From Chryseobacterium herbae (lineage in GTDB: Bacteria > Bacteroidota > Bacteroidia > Flavobacteriales > Weeksellaceae), in assembly GCF_025154075.1 (NCBI RefSeq), contig NZ_JAOAMU010000003.1:397713-461712 (forward strand): a DNA stretch of 64,000 nucleotides. The letters run 5' to 3'. The notes under the pieces are model-generated. The model was not told the DNA's origin and ran no database searches. It was given only the letters and a program-made list of their open reading frames with translations. Position numbers and translations under genes: made by a program. How positions within the stretch are numbered: position 1 is the first letter of the stretch; each line of letters begins with the position of its first letter. Of the stretch, positions 8,900 to 16,133 are shown piece after piece.

Positions 8900-9874
8900 A
8901 TGAGCAAACCGATTTCTGAATTTATAGAGAAATATTACCTGCACTTCAATGCGGCTGCATTGGTAGATGCATCTAAGGGGTATGTTGCACATCTTAAAGA
9001 TGGCGGAAAAATGATGATCACTTTGGCAGGTGCTATGTCTACTGCTGAATTGGGGAAAATCCTTGCAAAAATGATCCGTCAGGGAAAAGTTGATTTTATT
9101 TCTTGTACAGGAGCGAATCTTGAAGAAGATTTGATGAATCTTGTGGCACATTCTCACTACGAAAGAGTTCCTCACTACAGAGATCTTACGGCTCAGGACG
9201 AGTGGGCTTTATTAGAAAGAGGGTTAAACAGAGTTACCGATACATGTATCCCTGAAGAAGAAGCTTTCAGAAGACTTCAGAAGCATATCGTGGATATCTG
9301 GAAAGATGCAGAAGCTAAAGGTGAGCGTTATTTCCCGCACGAATTCATGTACAAAATGATTCTTTCAGGAGTTCTTGAGCAGTACTACGAGATTCCAAGA
9401 GAAAACTCATGGATGATCGCTGCCGCTGAGAAAAACCTTCCAATTGTAGTTCCGGGATGGGAAGATTCTACGATGGGTAACATCTTCGCTTCTTACTGTA
9501 TCAAAGGTGAGCTTACGGCAACCACTATGAAATCAGGAATCGAGTATATGATGTATCTTGCAGACTGGTACACTAAAAATTCAGCTGGAAAAGGAGTTGG
9601 TTTCTTCCAGATCGGAGGAGGTATCGCAGGAGATTTCCCAATCTGTGTAGTACCGATGCTTTATCAGGATATGGAAATGCATGACGTTCCTTTCTGGTCT
9701 TATTTCTGCCAGATCTCGGATTCTACCACATCTTACGGTTCATATTCAGGAGCAGTTCCAAACGAGAAAATCACTTGGGGTAAACTGGATATCACTACAC
9801 CGAAATTCATCGTTGAAAGTGATGCCACCATCTGTGCACCATTGATGTTCTCTTACATTCTAGAAAATTCTTAA
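8900..9874 (+). CDS. Deoxyhypusine synthase-like protein
   Basis: A 324-residue member of the deoxyhypusine synthase fold. The eukaryotic and archaeal enzyme moves an aminobutyl group from spermidine to a lysine of eIF5A using NAD. The active-site segment ITWGKLDI aligns with VSWGKIR of the human enzyme, so the catalytic lysine is kept (K295). GVGFFQIGGGIAGDF and VESDATICAPL match the NAD- and spermidine-binding parts. Bacteria lack eIF5A, so a small-molecule polyamine reaction such as homospermidine formation is more likely (inference). It has a strong own promoter and terminator. Confidence 0.85.
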   Translation: MSKPISEFIEKYYLHFNAAALVDASKGYVAHLKDGGKMMITLAGAMSTAELGKILAKMIRQGKVDFISCTGANLEEDLMNLVAHSHYERVPHYRDLTAQDEWALLERGLNRVTDTCIPEEEAFRRLQKHIVDIWKDAEAKGERYFPHEFMYKMILSGVLEQYYEIPRENSWMIAAAEKNLPIVVPGWEDSTMGNIFASYCIKGELTATTMKSGIEYMMYLADWYTKNSAGKGVGFFQIGGGIAGDFPICVVPMLYQDMEMHDVPFWSYFCQISDSTTSYGSYSGAVPNEKITWGKLDITTPKFIVESDATICAPLMFSYILENS

Positions 9875-9897
9875 GAATACATTTCTTATCAAAATAC

Positions 9898-9929
9898 AAA
9901 CGCTTCAATTCACTTTGAAGCGTTTTTTT
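9898..9929 (+). terminator. Rho-independent terminator
   Basis: Stem AAACGCTTCAA/TTGAAGCGTTT followed by seven Ts, downstream of the deoxyhypusine synthase homologue. Confidence 0.9.
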
Positions 9930-9942
9930 GTTCTCACACCGG

Positions 9943-10090
9943 CATTGCGAGCGAAGCGAAGCAATCTCTTAATAATCTTAATGCTGAACTTTTTCTTAAT
10001 GGTTTTTACTTTGAATCATTAAGAATTTTAAGACCGTTAAATTGAAGCTTTATTATTAATTGTGATTGATTTGCTTTGTTCGCAGTGACA
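9943..10090. repeat. REP-like inverted-repeat element (GCGAGCGAAGCGAAGC type)
   Basis: The left arm CATTGCGAGCGAAGCGAAGC (from 9943) matches the reverse complement of the right arm TTGCTTTGTTCGCAGTGACA (ending 10090) with a few mismatches. About 100 bp of AT-rich DNA lies between them, with an inner CTTAATG/CATTAAG pair. Similar 'gcgaagcgaagcaatc' elements are widespread in bacterial intergenic DNA. The stretch up to 10259 holds no gene. Confidence 0.7.
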
Positions 10091-10140
10091 TATAAGTTGT
10101 AATCATGAATACATTAATACTTTTTACATCATAAAAAAAA

Positions 10141-10259
10141 TGGCGTGCCCCTCACCACCCCAATCCCAAACCTCGGGTCGGGCTGCTCCGGGCTCCACTT
10201 CGTTCCGGTACGCTGTACCGCTCGCTGCGCTCGCGCCCTCCACATCCCTCACGCGGAGG
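10141..10259. other. GC-rich island in AT-rich DNA
   Basis: About 120 bp of strongly GC-rich sequence (for example CGCTCGCTGCGCTCGCGCCC) in an otherwise AT-rich window. It contains small palindromes such as GGTACGCTGTACC. A plus-strand frame across it gives a low-complexity peptide that I do not accept as a gene. It abuts the stop codon of the small minus-strand gene. Confidence 0.6.
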
Positions 10260-10430
10260 TCAGTCAAGGGAATTCACCAGCACAAAATAACGGTAGGCCA
10301 GAATTCCTTTCTCTATTTTACTGAGACGGTTCGGATCTTTATTGCTCAACTTGGGAAACATCTTTTTATTCACTGCATTCAGCAGTCTGAAAAATGATTT
10401 TTTCATATCTTTATAGTTAAAATCAAACAT
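10260..10430 (-). CDS. Small conserved-looking basic protein (56 residues or 48 from the inner ATG)
   Basis: On the minus strand a frame encodes 56 residues, starting MFDFNYKDMKKSFFRLL and ending AYRYFVLVNSLD. An inner ATG at 10406 gives MKKSFFRLLNAVNKKMFP, which looks the more natural start. Short proteins of this pattern (MKK-F-RLLN-hydrophobic, then a WRY/YRYFV-like end) are common in Chryseobacterium genomes, where some are labelled SsrA-binding protein without clear reason. I recognise the pattern, not the function. It is basic, with an amphipathic N-terminal helix. Confidence 0.55.
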   Translation of the reverse strand: MFDFNYKDMKKSFFRLLNAVNKKMFPKLSNKDPNRLSKIEKGILAYRYFVLVNSLD

Positions 10431-10520
10431 CATTGAATCATTAAGAGTTCAAAAATGATGCAGAAACGGGTTAAAATGTATTTAATCTGCGTTCGGGATG
10501 AGAATTTAAGATGAAAAGGT

Positions 10521-10673
10521 TGGAAGCTGGAGGATGGAAGTTACTATCAGGCAGTACATATTTAACAATTCTTTTTAAATATATTGAAGTCGTTTTAAAA
10601 AGATGAATAAAAATACCCCGGTACTTCTATCTTTGGGCTTCAATAACTTCCCTCTTCGAGCTTCTGACTTCCT
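10521..10673. repeat. Interspersed inverted repeat, GGAAG/CTTCC family, copy 1
   Basis: The left arm TGGAAGCTGGAGGATGGAAG (10521-10540) leads into TTACTATCAGGCAGT. The right arm TAACTTCCCTCTTCGAGC (from 10644) ends in CTGACTTCC. The arms are imperfectly complementary over about 25 bp, with a 100-bp AT-rich centre. Related elements lie at 49036-49184 and 51613-51778, and a single arm at 17301-17336. Confidence 0.7.
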
Positions 10674-10704
10674 TAACTAATAATAAAAAACAGATCACTT
10701 GGCT

Positions 10705-11001
10705 ATGGACGAAATTTTCAAACAACAGATTTACGAGATCACAAGACTTATTCCGAAAGGAAGAGTTTCCTCTTATGGGGCCATCGCTAAAGCGGTAGGG
10801 TATCCCAATCATTCCCGCCATGTAGGAAAAGCGATGGGAGGATGTCCTGAAGATGTTCCGGCGCACCGGGTCATATCCAGTTCAGGCGTGTTATCTGTTC
10901 CTGAGTTTCAGAAAAGACTCGAAGCGGAAGGAATTACTGTAGAAAATTTGAGGATAAAAGATTTCAAAAAATTGTTCTGGAACCCGCTTGAGGAGATTTA
11001 G
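10705..11001 (+). CDS. Alkyltransferase-like (ATL) protein of the MGMT family
   Basis: A 98-residue protein matching the DNA-binding domain of O6-alkylguanine-DNA alkyltransferase: IPKGRVSSYGAIAKAVGYPNHSRHVGKAM (winged helix, recognition helix with the conserved Arg) then PEDVPAHRVISSSG. The acceptor motif PCHRV is PAHRV here (Ala53), so it cannot take an alkyl group. This is the ATL type, which binds alkylated guanine and flags it for nucleotide excision repair. The ATG at 10705 is chosen over a TTG two codons upstream. No terminator is evident; repeats follow. Confidence 0.85.
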   Translation: MDEIFKQQIYEITRLIPKGRVSSYGAIAKAVGYPNHSRHVGKAMGGCPEDVPAHRVISSSGVLSVPEFQKRLEAEGITVENLRIKDFKKLFWNPLEEI

Positions 11002-11148
11002 TCTTAACTTGATTTCAGGATAAGACATTTGTTTTTATAATGATTTAAGAATGTTTAAAGTATAAATCTTAGCATTTCATAACGTTTCGGGATGCGAGTT
11101 TCTTTTCGGTGCCTCAATCTTAATTTTATTACCTCAGGGTAGTCTAAT

Positions 11149-11217
11149 ATTCAATAGGAATGGGCTTTAGCCCATTCAACAAAAAAGAAGAAAGCAATTT
11201 GGCTTTAGCCAAAACCT
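11149..11217. repeat. GGGCTTTAGCCC interspersed repeat, copy 1
   Basis: ATTCAATAGGAATGGGCTTT, then AGCCCATT, a 20-bp spacer, and TTGGCTTTAGCCAAAACCT. Two adjacent palindromes (GGGCTTTAGCCC and TTGGCTTTAGCCAA) share the core GGCTTTAGCC. A second copy of the same layout is at 19432-19501. Confidence 0.85.
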
Positions 11218-11377
11218 GAAAAACAATATCATTTAAAACTCATAACTAGTTTCGTAACTTTGGTGCCTAAATCTTAATTTTCTTATCTCGAACTCAGGTA
11301 GTCTTAACAATTTTACCGTTCAGATAAAGATATTTACAGATCAGTCACCTATTTTTTTTAACGGTTGGTAATTGCGG

Positions 11378-11385
11378 TACTTTTG
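11378..11385 (+). promoter_or_regulatory. Promoter -7 box of the alpha/beta hydrolase gene
   Basis: TACTTTTG matches TAnnTTTG, 23 bp before the ATG. No clear TTG at the expected distance. Confidence 0.5.
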
Positions 11386-11408
11386 GTTCATAAATAAAAC
11401 GAAAACTT

Positions 11409-12203
11409 ATGAAACCAATTTCAATCTTCTCATTACTATTCCTTTTTATCGCTGTATTTTCAAAAGCTCAATCGGATGAAAAATTCTATCAGCCCAGTAA
11501 AACGATGAAGCCCTTTGAATTTAAAACACTTGAACAGATTAATTTGCCGGTTGATCAAGATACAATCACCGCTTTTATTGCAAAACCAGACGCAAAAAAT
11601 ATCAGGAAGACGATTTTCTATTTTCATGGCTCAGGAGGAAATGTAACGACCTATCAGTTTATGACCAAACCTTTGGTAGAGGCAGGATATCAGGTCGTGA
11701 TGATTGATTTCAGAGGATATGGACTCTCTACAGGAAAACCATCGCATAAGAATATAGCAGAAGACGGACAGAAATTCTTTGATGAACTGATGAAAAGACC
11801 TGATATCAAAAATACCAAAGTCTATATCTACGGAGCTTCTTTGGGAACTCAGATCGCAGCTCACCTTGCTAAAGATAATGTTTCAAAAATCTCTGGTCTT
11901 ATCCTAGACTGTCCGATGTCCTCTTTCACCGACATAGCCGCTCATTTTAACCCTCAATACAAAGATTTTATCCTGCAGTCGATGGTTTCTCCATATGCTG
12001 CTAAAGAAGATGTAAAAGCCTTAGGAAAGCTTCCTGTGCTTGTCATTCATGGAGGGGAAGATAAAACCATTCCTTACGAACAGGGGAAATTGGTTTTCGA
12101 TAATGCTTCTGAACCTAAAGTATTCATCAAATCAAAAGGAGATCATCTGCAGGGATTGGTGAATAACAAAGAAGAGATTCTGAAGGCAATCGATAAACTA
12201 TAA
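11409..12203 (+). CDS. Exported alpha/beta hydrolase
   Basis: A 264-residue serine hydrolase. A signal peptide covers residues 1-20 (ending SKAQ). Oxyanion-hole motif HGSGGN (73-78), nucleophile elbow GASLG with S144, acid D218 in HGGEDKTIPY and H246 in KGDHLQG make a full catalytic triad. The closest general type is the BEM46/FrsA-like family of esterases and peptidases; substrate unknown. It probably acts in the periplasm. It is followed 64 bp later by a T9SS protein on the same strand. Confidence 0.85.
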   Translation: MKPISIFSLLFLFIAVFSKAQSDEKFYQPSKTMKPFEFKTLEQINLPVDQDTITAFIAKPDAKNIRKTIFYFHGSGGNVTTYQFMTKPLVEAGYQVVMIDFRGYGLSTGKPSHKNIAEDGQKFFDELMKRPDIKNTKVYIYGASLGTQIAAHLAKDNVSKISGLILDCPMSSFTDIAAHFNPQYKDFILQSMVSPYAAKEDVKALGKLPVLVIHGGEDKTIPYEQGKLVFDNASEPKVFIKSKGDHLQGLVNNKEEILKAIDKL

Positions 12204-12267
12204 AAAAAGCGAAGATTTGCATTCATAAGATATCTGATTAACTTTGCGTGAAAATTAAAAAAGAACC

Positions 12268-13764
12268 GTGAAAAAAATTCTACTACTCTTATTCATTGTA
12301 AGTTATTACCTATCCTTGGCTCAAACAGCTCCTCTGATGGAGTGGCAAAAAGTAATCATGACCGGATTGCATGATCGTATCAACGATATTGTACAAACTT
12401 CTGACGGGGGATATATTTCGCTGGCACAAACAAATACAGTACCCGGGTCTTCTTTCAAGTGTGCCATCAGTAAGATTGATGCTAACGGAAATCCGGTGTG
12501 GAATAAAACGATTGGTGGATCCGGAAAAGATTTTGGTAAAAAAATTATAAAACTCGCTGATGGAAATTTTATTTTAATTGGCACTACAAGCTCTACAGAC
12601 GGTGATATGTCCGGACATTACTCCAGCGAAAAGATGTGGGTTTTTAAAATGGATAGCTTGGGGAATTTCATTTGGAAAAAGTTTTACAATGGAGAAGGAA
12701 TTAATGATATTCTACCTGTCCCGGACGGATATATTTTACTCGGAAATGTATTAAACGCCGGCTTTTTAGATATTAGAATTACCAAAATTACAGGGGATGG
12801 AAATTTAGTTTGGACTAAAACTTATGGCGGAAATGCAGATGATATGGGAGTGAAAATAGATTTTACGCCTGATAGCAATTACATGGTTTTTGCCCAGACA
12901 AGATCTAATAATGGGACAGTTACCAATAATCACGGGGAGCAGGATGCCTGGGTTATACAATTGGATACTTCAGGAAACCTGTTGTCTCAGAAGACGTATG
13001 GTGGCTCCAGCTGGGAATATGCAACAGATTTTTTTAAGGATGTAGACGGATATGTATTTTGGGGACAGGCAAGCTCATTGGATGGAGATTTGACTGGTGT
13101 TGCAGTAGATGATGATAGTGATTACTGGATTTTTAAAACTGATTTCGCAGGTAATATTCTATGGCAAAAAAAGATTGGAAGTGATTATGCTGAATATTAT
13201 AATTGGGGTAAAATTATAAAATCTACGGACAACAATTACATAGCAATGGGGCTCGTCTGGAATGGTTATAAAACGGTATATGGAAGTGGTCATCATGGAG
13301 CTTCTGATATTTGGTTGATGAAATTTGATACATCAGGAAATATCTTGTGGAAGAAATGTTGGGGAGGATCTACTTATGATTATGCACTAAATTTCATACA
13401 AAATAGCGATGGAAGCATAGTGATTGCAGGAAGTACAAATTCTCAGAACGGAGATCTGGTAGGGTCAGGGAAAAATACAGGTGGTGAAGATACATGGATT
13501 TTTAAATTGTACCCGGAAACTTTTTTATCAACAAATGAGACTAAAGAAAGCCCCATGAATATCTTCCCAAATCCAACATCTGATTTTGTTCATATAGAAA
13601 CAAATAAGAAGATAGAAAATATAAATATTTTTACGCTAGCCGGACAGTTTGTAAAAAGTTCGAAAGAGAAAAGAGTAGATATTTCATCGCTTACCAAAGG
13701 AGTTTATGTTTTTAAAGTGCAAACTTCAGAGGGAACAAAAACGTATAAAATTATCAAAGAATAA
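12268..13764 (+). CDS. Secreted beta-propeller-like protein with T9SS type A sorting domain
   Basis: A 498-residue protein with a signal peptide (residues 1-19) and repeated blades of the type DGGYI...KIDANGNPVWNKTIGGSGKDFG (at least six, about 55-60 residues apart), suggesting a beta-propeller. The C-terminal 75 residues (NIFPNPTSDFVHIE... SLTKGVYVFKVQTSEGTKTYKIIKE) are a type A T9SS sorting domain. The start is GTG at 12268, preceded by an A-rich leader, giving MKKILLLL. No enzymatic motif is seen; a surface or secreted role is inferred. A strong hairpin terminator follows. Confidence 0.85.
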   Translation: MKKILLLLFIVSYYLSLAQTAPLMEWQKVIMTGLHDRINDIVQTSDGGYISLAQTNTVPGSSFKCAISKIDANGNPVWNKTIGGSGKDFGKKIIKLADGNFILIGTTSSTDGDMSGHYSSEKMWVFKMDSLGNFIWKKFYNGEGINDILPVPDGYILLGNVLNAGFLDIRITKITGDGNLVWTKTYGGNADDMGVKIDFTPDSNYMVFAQTRSNNGTVTNNHGEQDAWVIQLDTSGNLLSQKTYGGSSWEYATDFFKDVDGYVFWGQASSLDGDLTGVAVDDDSDYWIFKTDFAGNILWQKKIGSDYAEYYNWGKIIKSTDNNYIAMGLVWNGYKTVYGSGHHGASDIWLMKFDTSGNILWKKCWGGSTYDYALNFIQNSDGSIVIAGSTNSQNGDLVGSGKNTGGEDTWIFKLYPETFLSTNETKESPMNIFPNPTSDFVHIETNKKIENINIFTLAGQFVKSSKEKRVDISSLTKGVYVFKVQTSEGTKTYKIIKE

Positions 13765-13804
13765 TTATTGTCTTTCGCAAAAAGCAATAAGCTTTCACAA
13801 AATA

Positions 13805-13840
13805 AAATGCCCTGAATACTCAACAGTATTCAGGGCATTT
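13805..13840. terminator. Bidirectional terminator
   Basis: Perfect 16-bp stem (AAATGCCCTGAATACT and its complement) with loop CAAC, between convergent genes. The downstream T-run is short. Confidence 0.85.
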
Positions 13841-13877
13841 ATATTTTAAATAATGGACAGACTTTAAAACTGCAGCC

Positions 13878-14267
13878 TTATTTCCTTCCTTTCGGAGTTC
13901 TTAATTCTTCTTTCAATCTTTCATTTTCCTCTTTCAACATGGTAATGTAACCCTGAAGATTCTCAATAATAGAACCAGGTATGTTATTAAACTGCTGATT
14001 GATGTTTCCTCCTGAAGCACTTCCATTAAAGATGGGATGATCATTGTTGATAACCACCTTAGCTTCTTCATCCTCATAAATATCTTCTACGGTAACATCC
14101 AGAAAACGGGCAATTTTGTCCCATTCATCTTTTACAATTCTTACGTCTCCGCTTTCTTTTCTGCTGTAGTTGGATACATCAGTCGCGATAATATCAGCTA
14201 TCTGCTGCTGGGTATAGCCTTTTTGTTTTCTGATGACGCGTAATTTTTCTTTTTGCATATCCGACAT
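13878..14267 (-). CDS. XRE-family helix-turn-helix regulator with C-terminal coiled coil
   Basis: A DNA-binding protein of 129 residues. Residues 5-60 (EKLRVIRKQKGYTQQQIADIIATDVSNYSRKESG) are a classical Cro/C1-type HTH. A short acidic linker follows, and residues 95-125 (IIENLQGYITMLKEENERLKEEL) form a probable leucine-zipper coiled coil. The frame extends further upstream, but the ATG at 14267, after TATAA, gives the normal MSDMQKEKL start. It may control the membrane operon on the same strand upstream (inference). Confidence 0.82.
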   Translation of the reverse strand: MSDMQKEKLRVIRKQKGYTQQQIADIIATDVSNYSRKESGDVRIVKDEWDKIARFLDVTVEDIYEDEEAKVVINNDHPIFNGSASGGNINQQFNNIPGSIIENLQGYITMLKEENERLKEELRTPKGRK

Positions 14268-14414
14268 TTTATACAAAAATGGAAAAAAAGCACAATGTGT
14301 ACAATAGAAAACAGAAAAAATGTGCAATAAGATTTGTTGCCCTGATCATGCGACATTCACAGAATATTGATATCAGTAGCTAAATTTGAATTTTTATTTG
14401 GATTACAGTAAAAA

Positions 14415-15200
14415 TTATTTACGAATTTGGTTTTTAAAGTTGGAAAATCTACTGGTTTTTTTGACTTTCTTTTCTTTGGTAAAAAGCACTTTTAAGTATC
14501 CGAAGAAAGCAGGAATGAGGAGCGTGACAAATAGACTGCAAATTCCTAATGCCCAAATTGGCATGTCATTTCTTCTCCCCTGGAAATATTCCCAGATTAC
14601 CCAGGATAGTATCCCGATAAAAAATAGCACGGCTGCAGGAAAAACCAGGTACATCACAAAACCAATCCCTATCCGGAAAATAATAGAATAGTCCTTTCCC
14701 AAGGAATATAATAAGATCCATGCCATAGCCAAACCGAGCAAAAACAGGAAAAGAGAAATAATAGAGATGGGGAGTAGCTGCGTTCCGAAACTTAAGTTGG
14801 TCACACTTTGGTCTCCGTCCTCATAACCCACCGTTATTGTTTTTCCTATTTCTACGGGATGACTGCTTCCATAGTTTAAAGGTTTTTTAATCAATTGATT
14901 GTTGTCATCTCTGAATTCTACCACCGCTTTTTTAGTTTCGTCACCATAAGATTGTGTGGAATCATATTCAACAACCTTAGCCTCATATTTTGGAGACGAG
15001 AAAAAGGAGATTACCGGGTAAGAAATAAAGGTTACCAAGCCAAAAAATAAACTGGAAACAGCAAAAACTACAAGACCCGGATAAATAAAAGAGGCCAGAG
15101 AAATGGATGTACTACCTTGTTTTGATCTCTTCCTTCCGTAATTCATGAGCAGAATGAAGGATGTAAAAATTAAAGGCGCAAATAAAATAAATTTTCCCAT
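14415..15200 (-). CDS. DUF3592-like membrane protein
   Basis: A 261-residue protein with TM helices near residues 3-20, 38-65, 143-168, 178-203 and 217-240. A soluble loop (72-135) carries VVEYDSTQSYGDETKKAVVEFRDDNNQ and VGYEDGD, which resembles the DUF3592 extracytoplasmic domain. It is the last gene of a tight minus-strand operon with a GIDE-like protein, LemA and a small membrane protein. Function unknown; envelope-related by context. Confidence 0.7.
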   Translation of the reverse strand: MGKFILFAPLIFTSFILLMNYGRKRSKQGSTSISLASFIYPGLVVFAVSSLFFGLVTFISYPVISFFSSPKYEAKVVEYDSTQSYGDETKKAVVEFRDDNNQLIKKPLNYGSSHPVEIGKTITVGYEDGDQSVTNLSFGTQLLPISIISLFLFLLGLAMAWILLYSLGKDYSIIFRIGIGFVMYLVFPAAVLFFIGILSWVIWEYFQGRRNDMPIWALGICSLFVTLLIPAFFGYLKVLFTKEKKVKKTSRFSNFKNQIRK

Positions 15201-15209
15201 GGTTCTGTT

Positions 15210-15566
15210 TTAATTTTTTTGAGCGTTTTTCAATTTTGACGCTTCTTTGAGGAAATTAACGGTCTCCTCTGTATTGAATAATGTGAAACCAGTCACACAG
15301 ACCAGAATCGCGAGATAAATCAATGTCAGTTTTAGTTTTTCAAAGCCAATAAAAGCTGAGAAGAAAATAAAAGGGATAAACACAATTACGGACAGTCCGA
15401 AAGTCAGAATGATGAATCTGAGAATTTTTTTCACAAAGAAAATTTTCTTAAAAATACTGTACAGCATCAATAATCCGATCGTAAGAACCGGAAAACCAAT
15501 AGCAAGACTTCCGAAAAATTTCTCAGAATTGATGAAACTGCCGAGGGTGCCTAAATCTATTTCCAT
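15210..15566 (-). CDS. Small four-helix membrane protein
   Basis: A 118-residue protein with about three to four hydrophobic helices (residues 18-40, 46-72 and 76-96) and a charged tail. No known family recognised. It starts 2 bp after the LemA stop and ends 9 bp before the DUF3592-like start, so it belongs to the operon. Confidence 0.7.
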   Translation of the reverse strand: MEIDLGTLGSFINSEKFFGSLAIGFPVLTIGLLMLYSIFKKIFFVKKILRFIILTFGLSVIVFIPFIFFSAFIGFEKLKLTLIYLAILVCVTGFTLFNTEETVNFLKEASKLKNAQKN

Positions 15567-15568
15567 TA

Positions 15569-16120
15569 TTAAAGTGTTATGGTATTATTTTGTTTTTCGG
15601 TATCTGAAAACTGAAGCATTTCCTTTTTCCGGTAATTCATCATTTTAGCAAAAATAAAATCCGGGAAAACTGCAATGCCGGTGTTGTACAAATTGATAGA
15701 ATCGTTGAAATATTCTCTTCGGTCAGCAATGATATCTTCCAGTTCACTTAATCTTTTCTGAAGCTCAAGAAATGACTGGCTGGCTTTTATTTCAGGATAA
15801 TTTTCCACGGTAACTAGAAATGATTTCAGTTTTCCGTCGATATTGTAAGCAATTTTCATTTTCTGATCATTTTCTTTGGTGTTAAGATATTGGGATCGAA
15901 GGGCTACAAGTTCCTTCAGAATCGTATTCTCGTTCAGAGCGGTTGCTTTTACCGTTCTTACAAGATTGGGAACTTCATCTGCCCGCTGTTTCAGCACCAC
16001 ATCAATGTTGGCAAAAGCTTTTTGAGAATTGTTTTCCAGCATTACCAGTCGGTTATAAGTGCTGATTAAGAAAGTAATCAGACCTACAGCAACAATAATG
16101 ATAAGTAAAAGCGAAATCAT
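15569..16120 (-). CDS. lemA: LemA family protein
   Basis: A 183-residue protein with one N-terminal TM helix (residues 2-20) followed by YNRLVMLENNSQKAFANIDVVLKQRADEVPNLVRTVK, the LemA signature, and a long helical bundle. LemA proteins are membrane-anchored with the helices outside the membrane; their molecular role is poorly known. The usual length is 180-200. It lies 13 bp downstream of the GIDE-like gene, a pairing seen in other bacteria. Confidence 0.92.
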   Translation of the reverse strand: MISLLLIIIVAVGLITFLISTYNRLVMLENNSQKAFANIDVVLKQRADEVPNLVRTVKATALNENTILKELVALRSQYLNTKENDQKMKIAYNIDGKLKSFLVTVENYPEIKASQSFLELQKRLSELEDIIADRREYFNDSINLYNTGIAVFPDFIFAKMMNYRKKEMLQFSDTEKQNNTITL

Positions 16121-16133
16121 GGTTTAGTGGTTA

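Larger units (their letters stand above)
11002..11408. other. Repeat-rich spacer
   Basis: No gene. It holds the GGGCTTTAGCCC element (11149-11217). On both sides lie direct repeats of the pattern GGTGCCT-AATCTTAATTTT...AGGTAGTCT (about 11108-11145 and 11261-11309). The promoter of the following hydrolase is at its right end. Confidence 0.6.

Noticed and set aside
10140..10397. Plus-strand 85-codon open frame
   Set aside because: It runs through the GC-rich island and antisense to the small minus-strand gene; the peptide is low-complexity (Pro/Ser/Ala/Arg-rich) with no domain.
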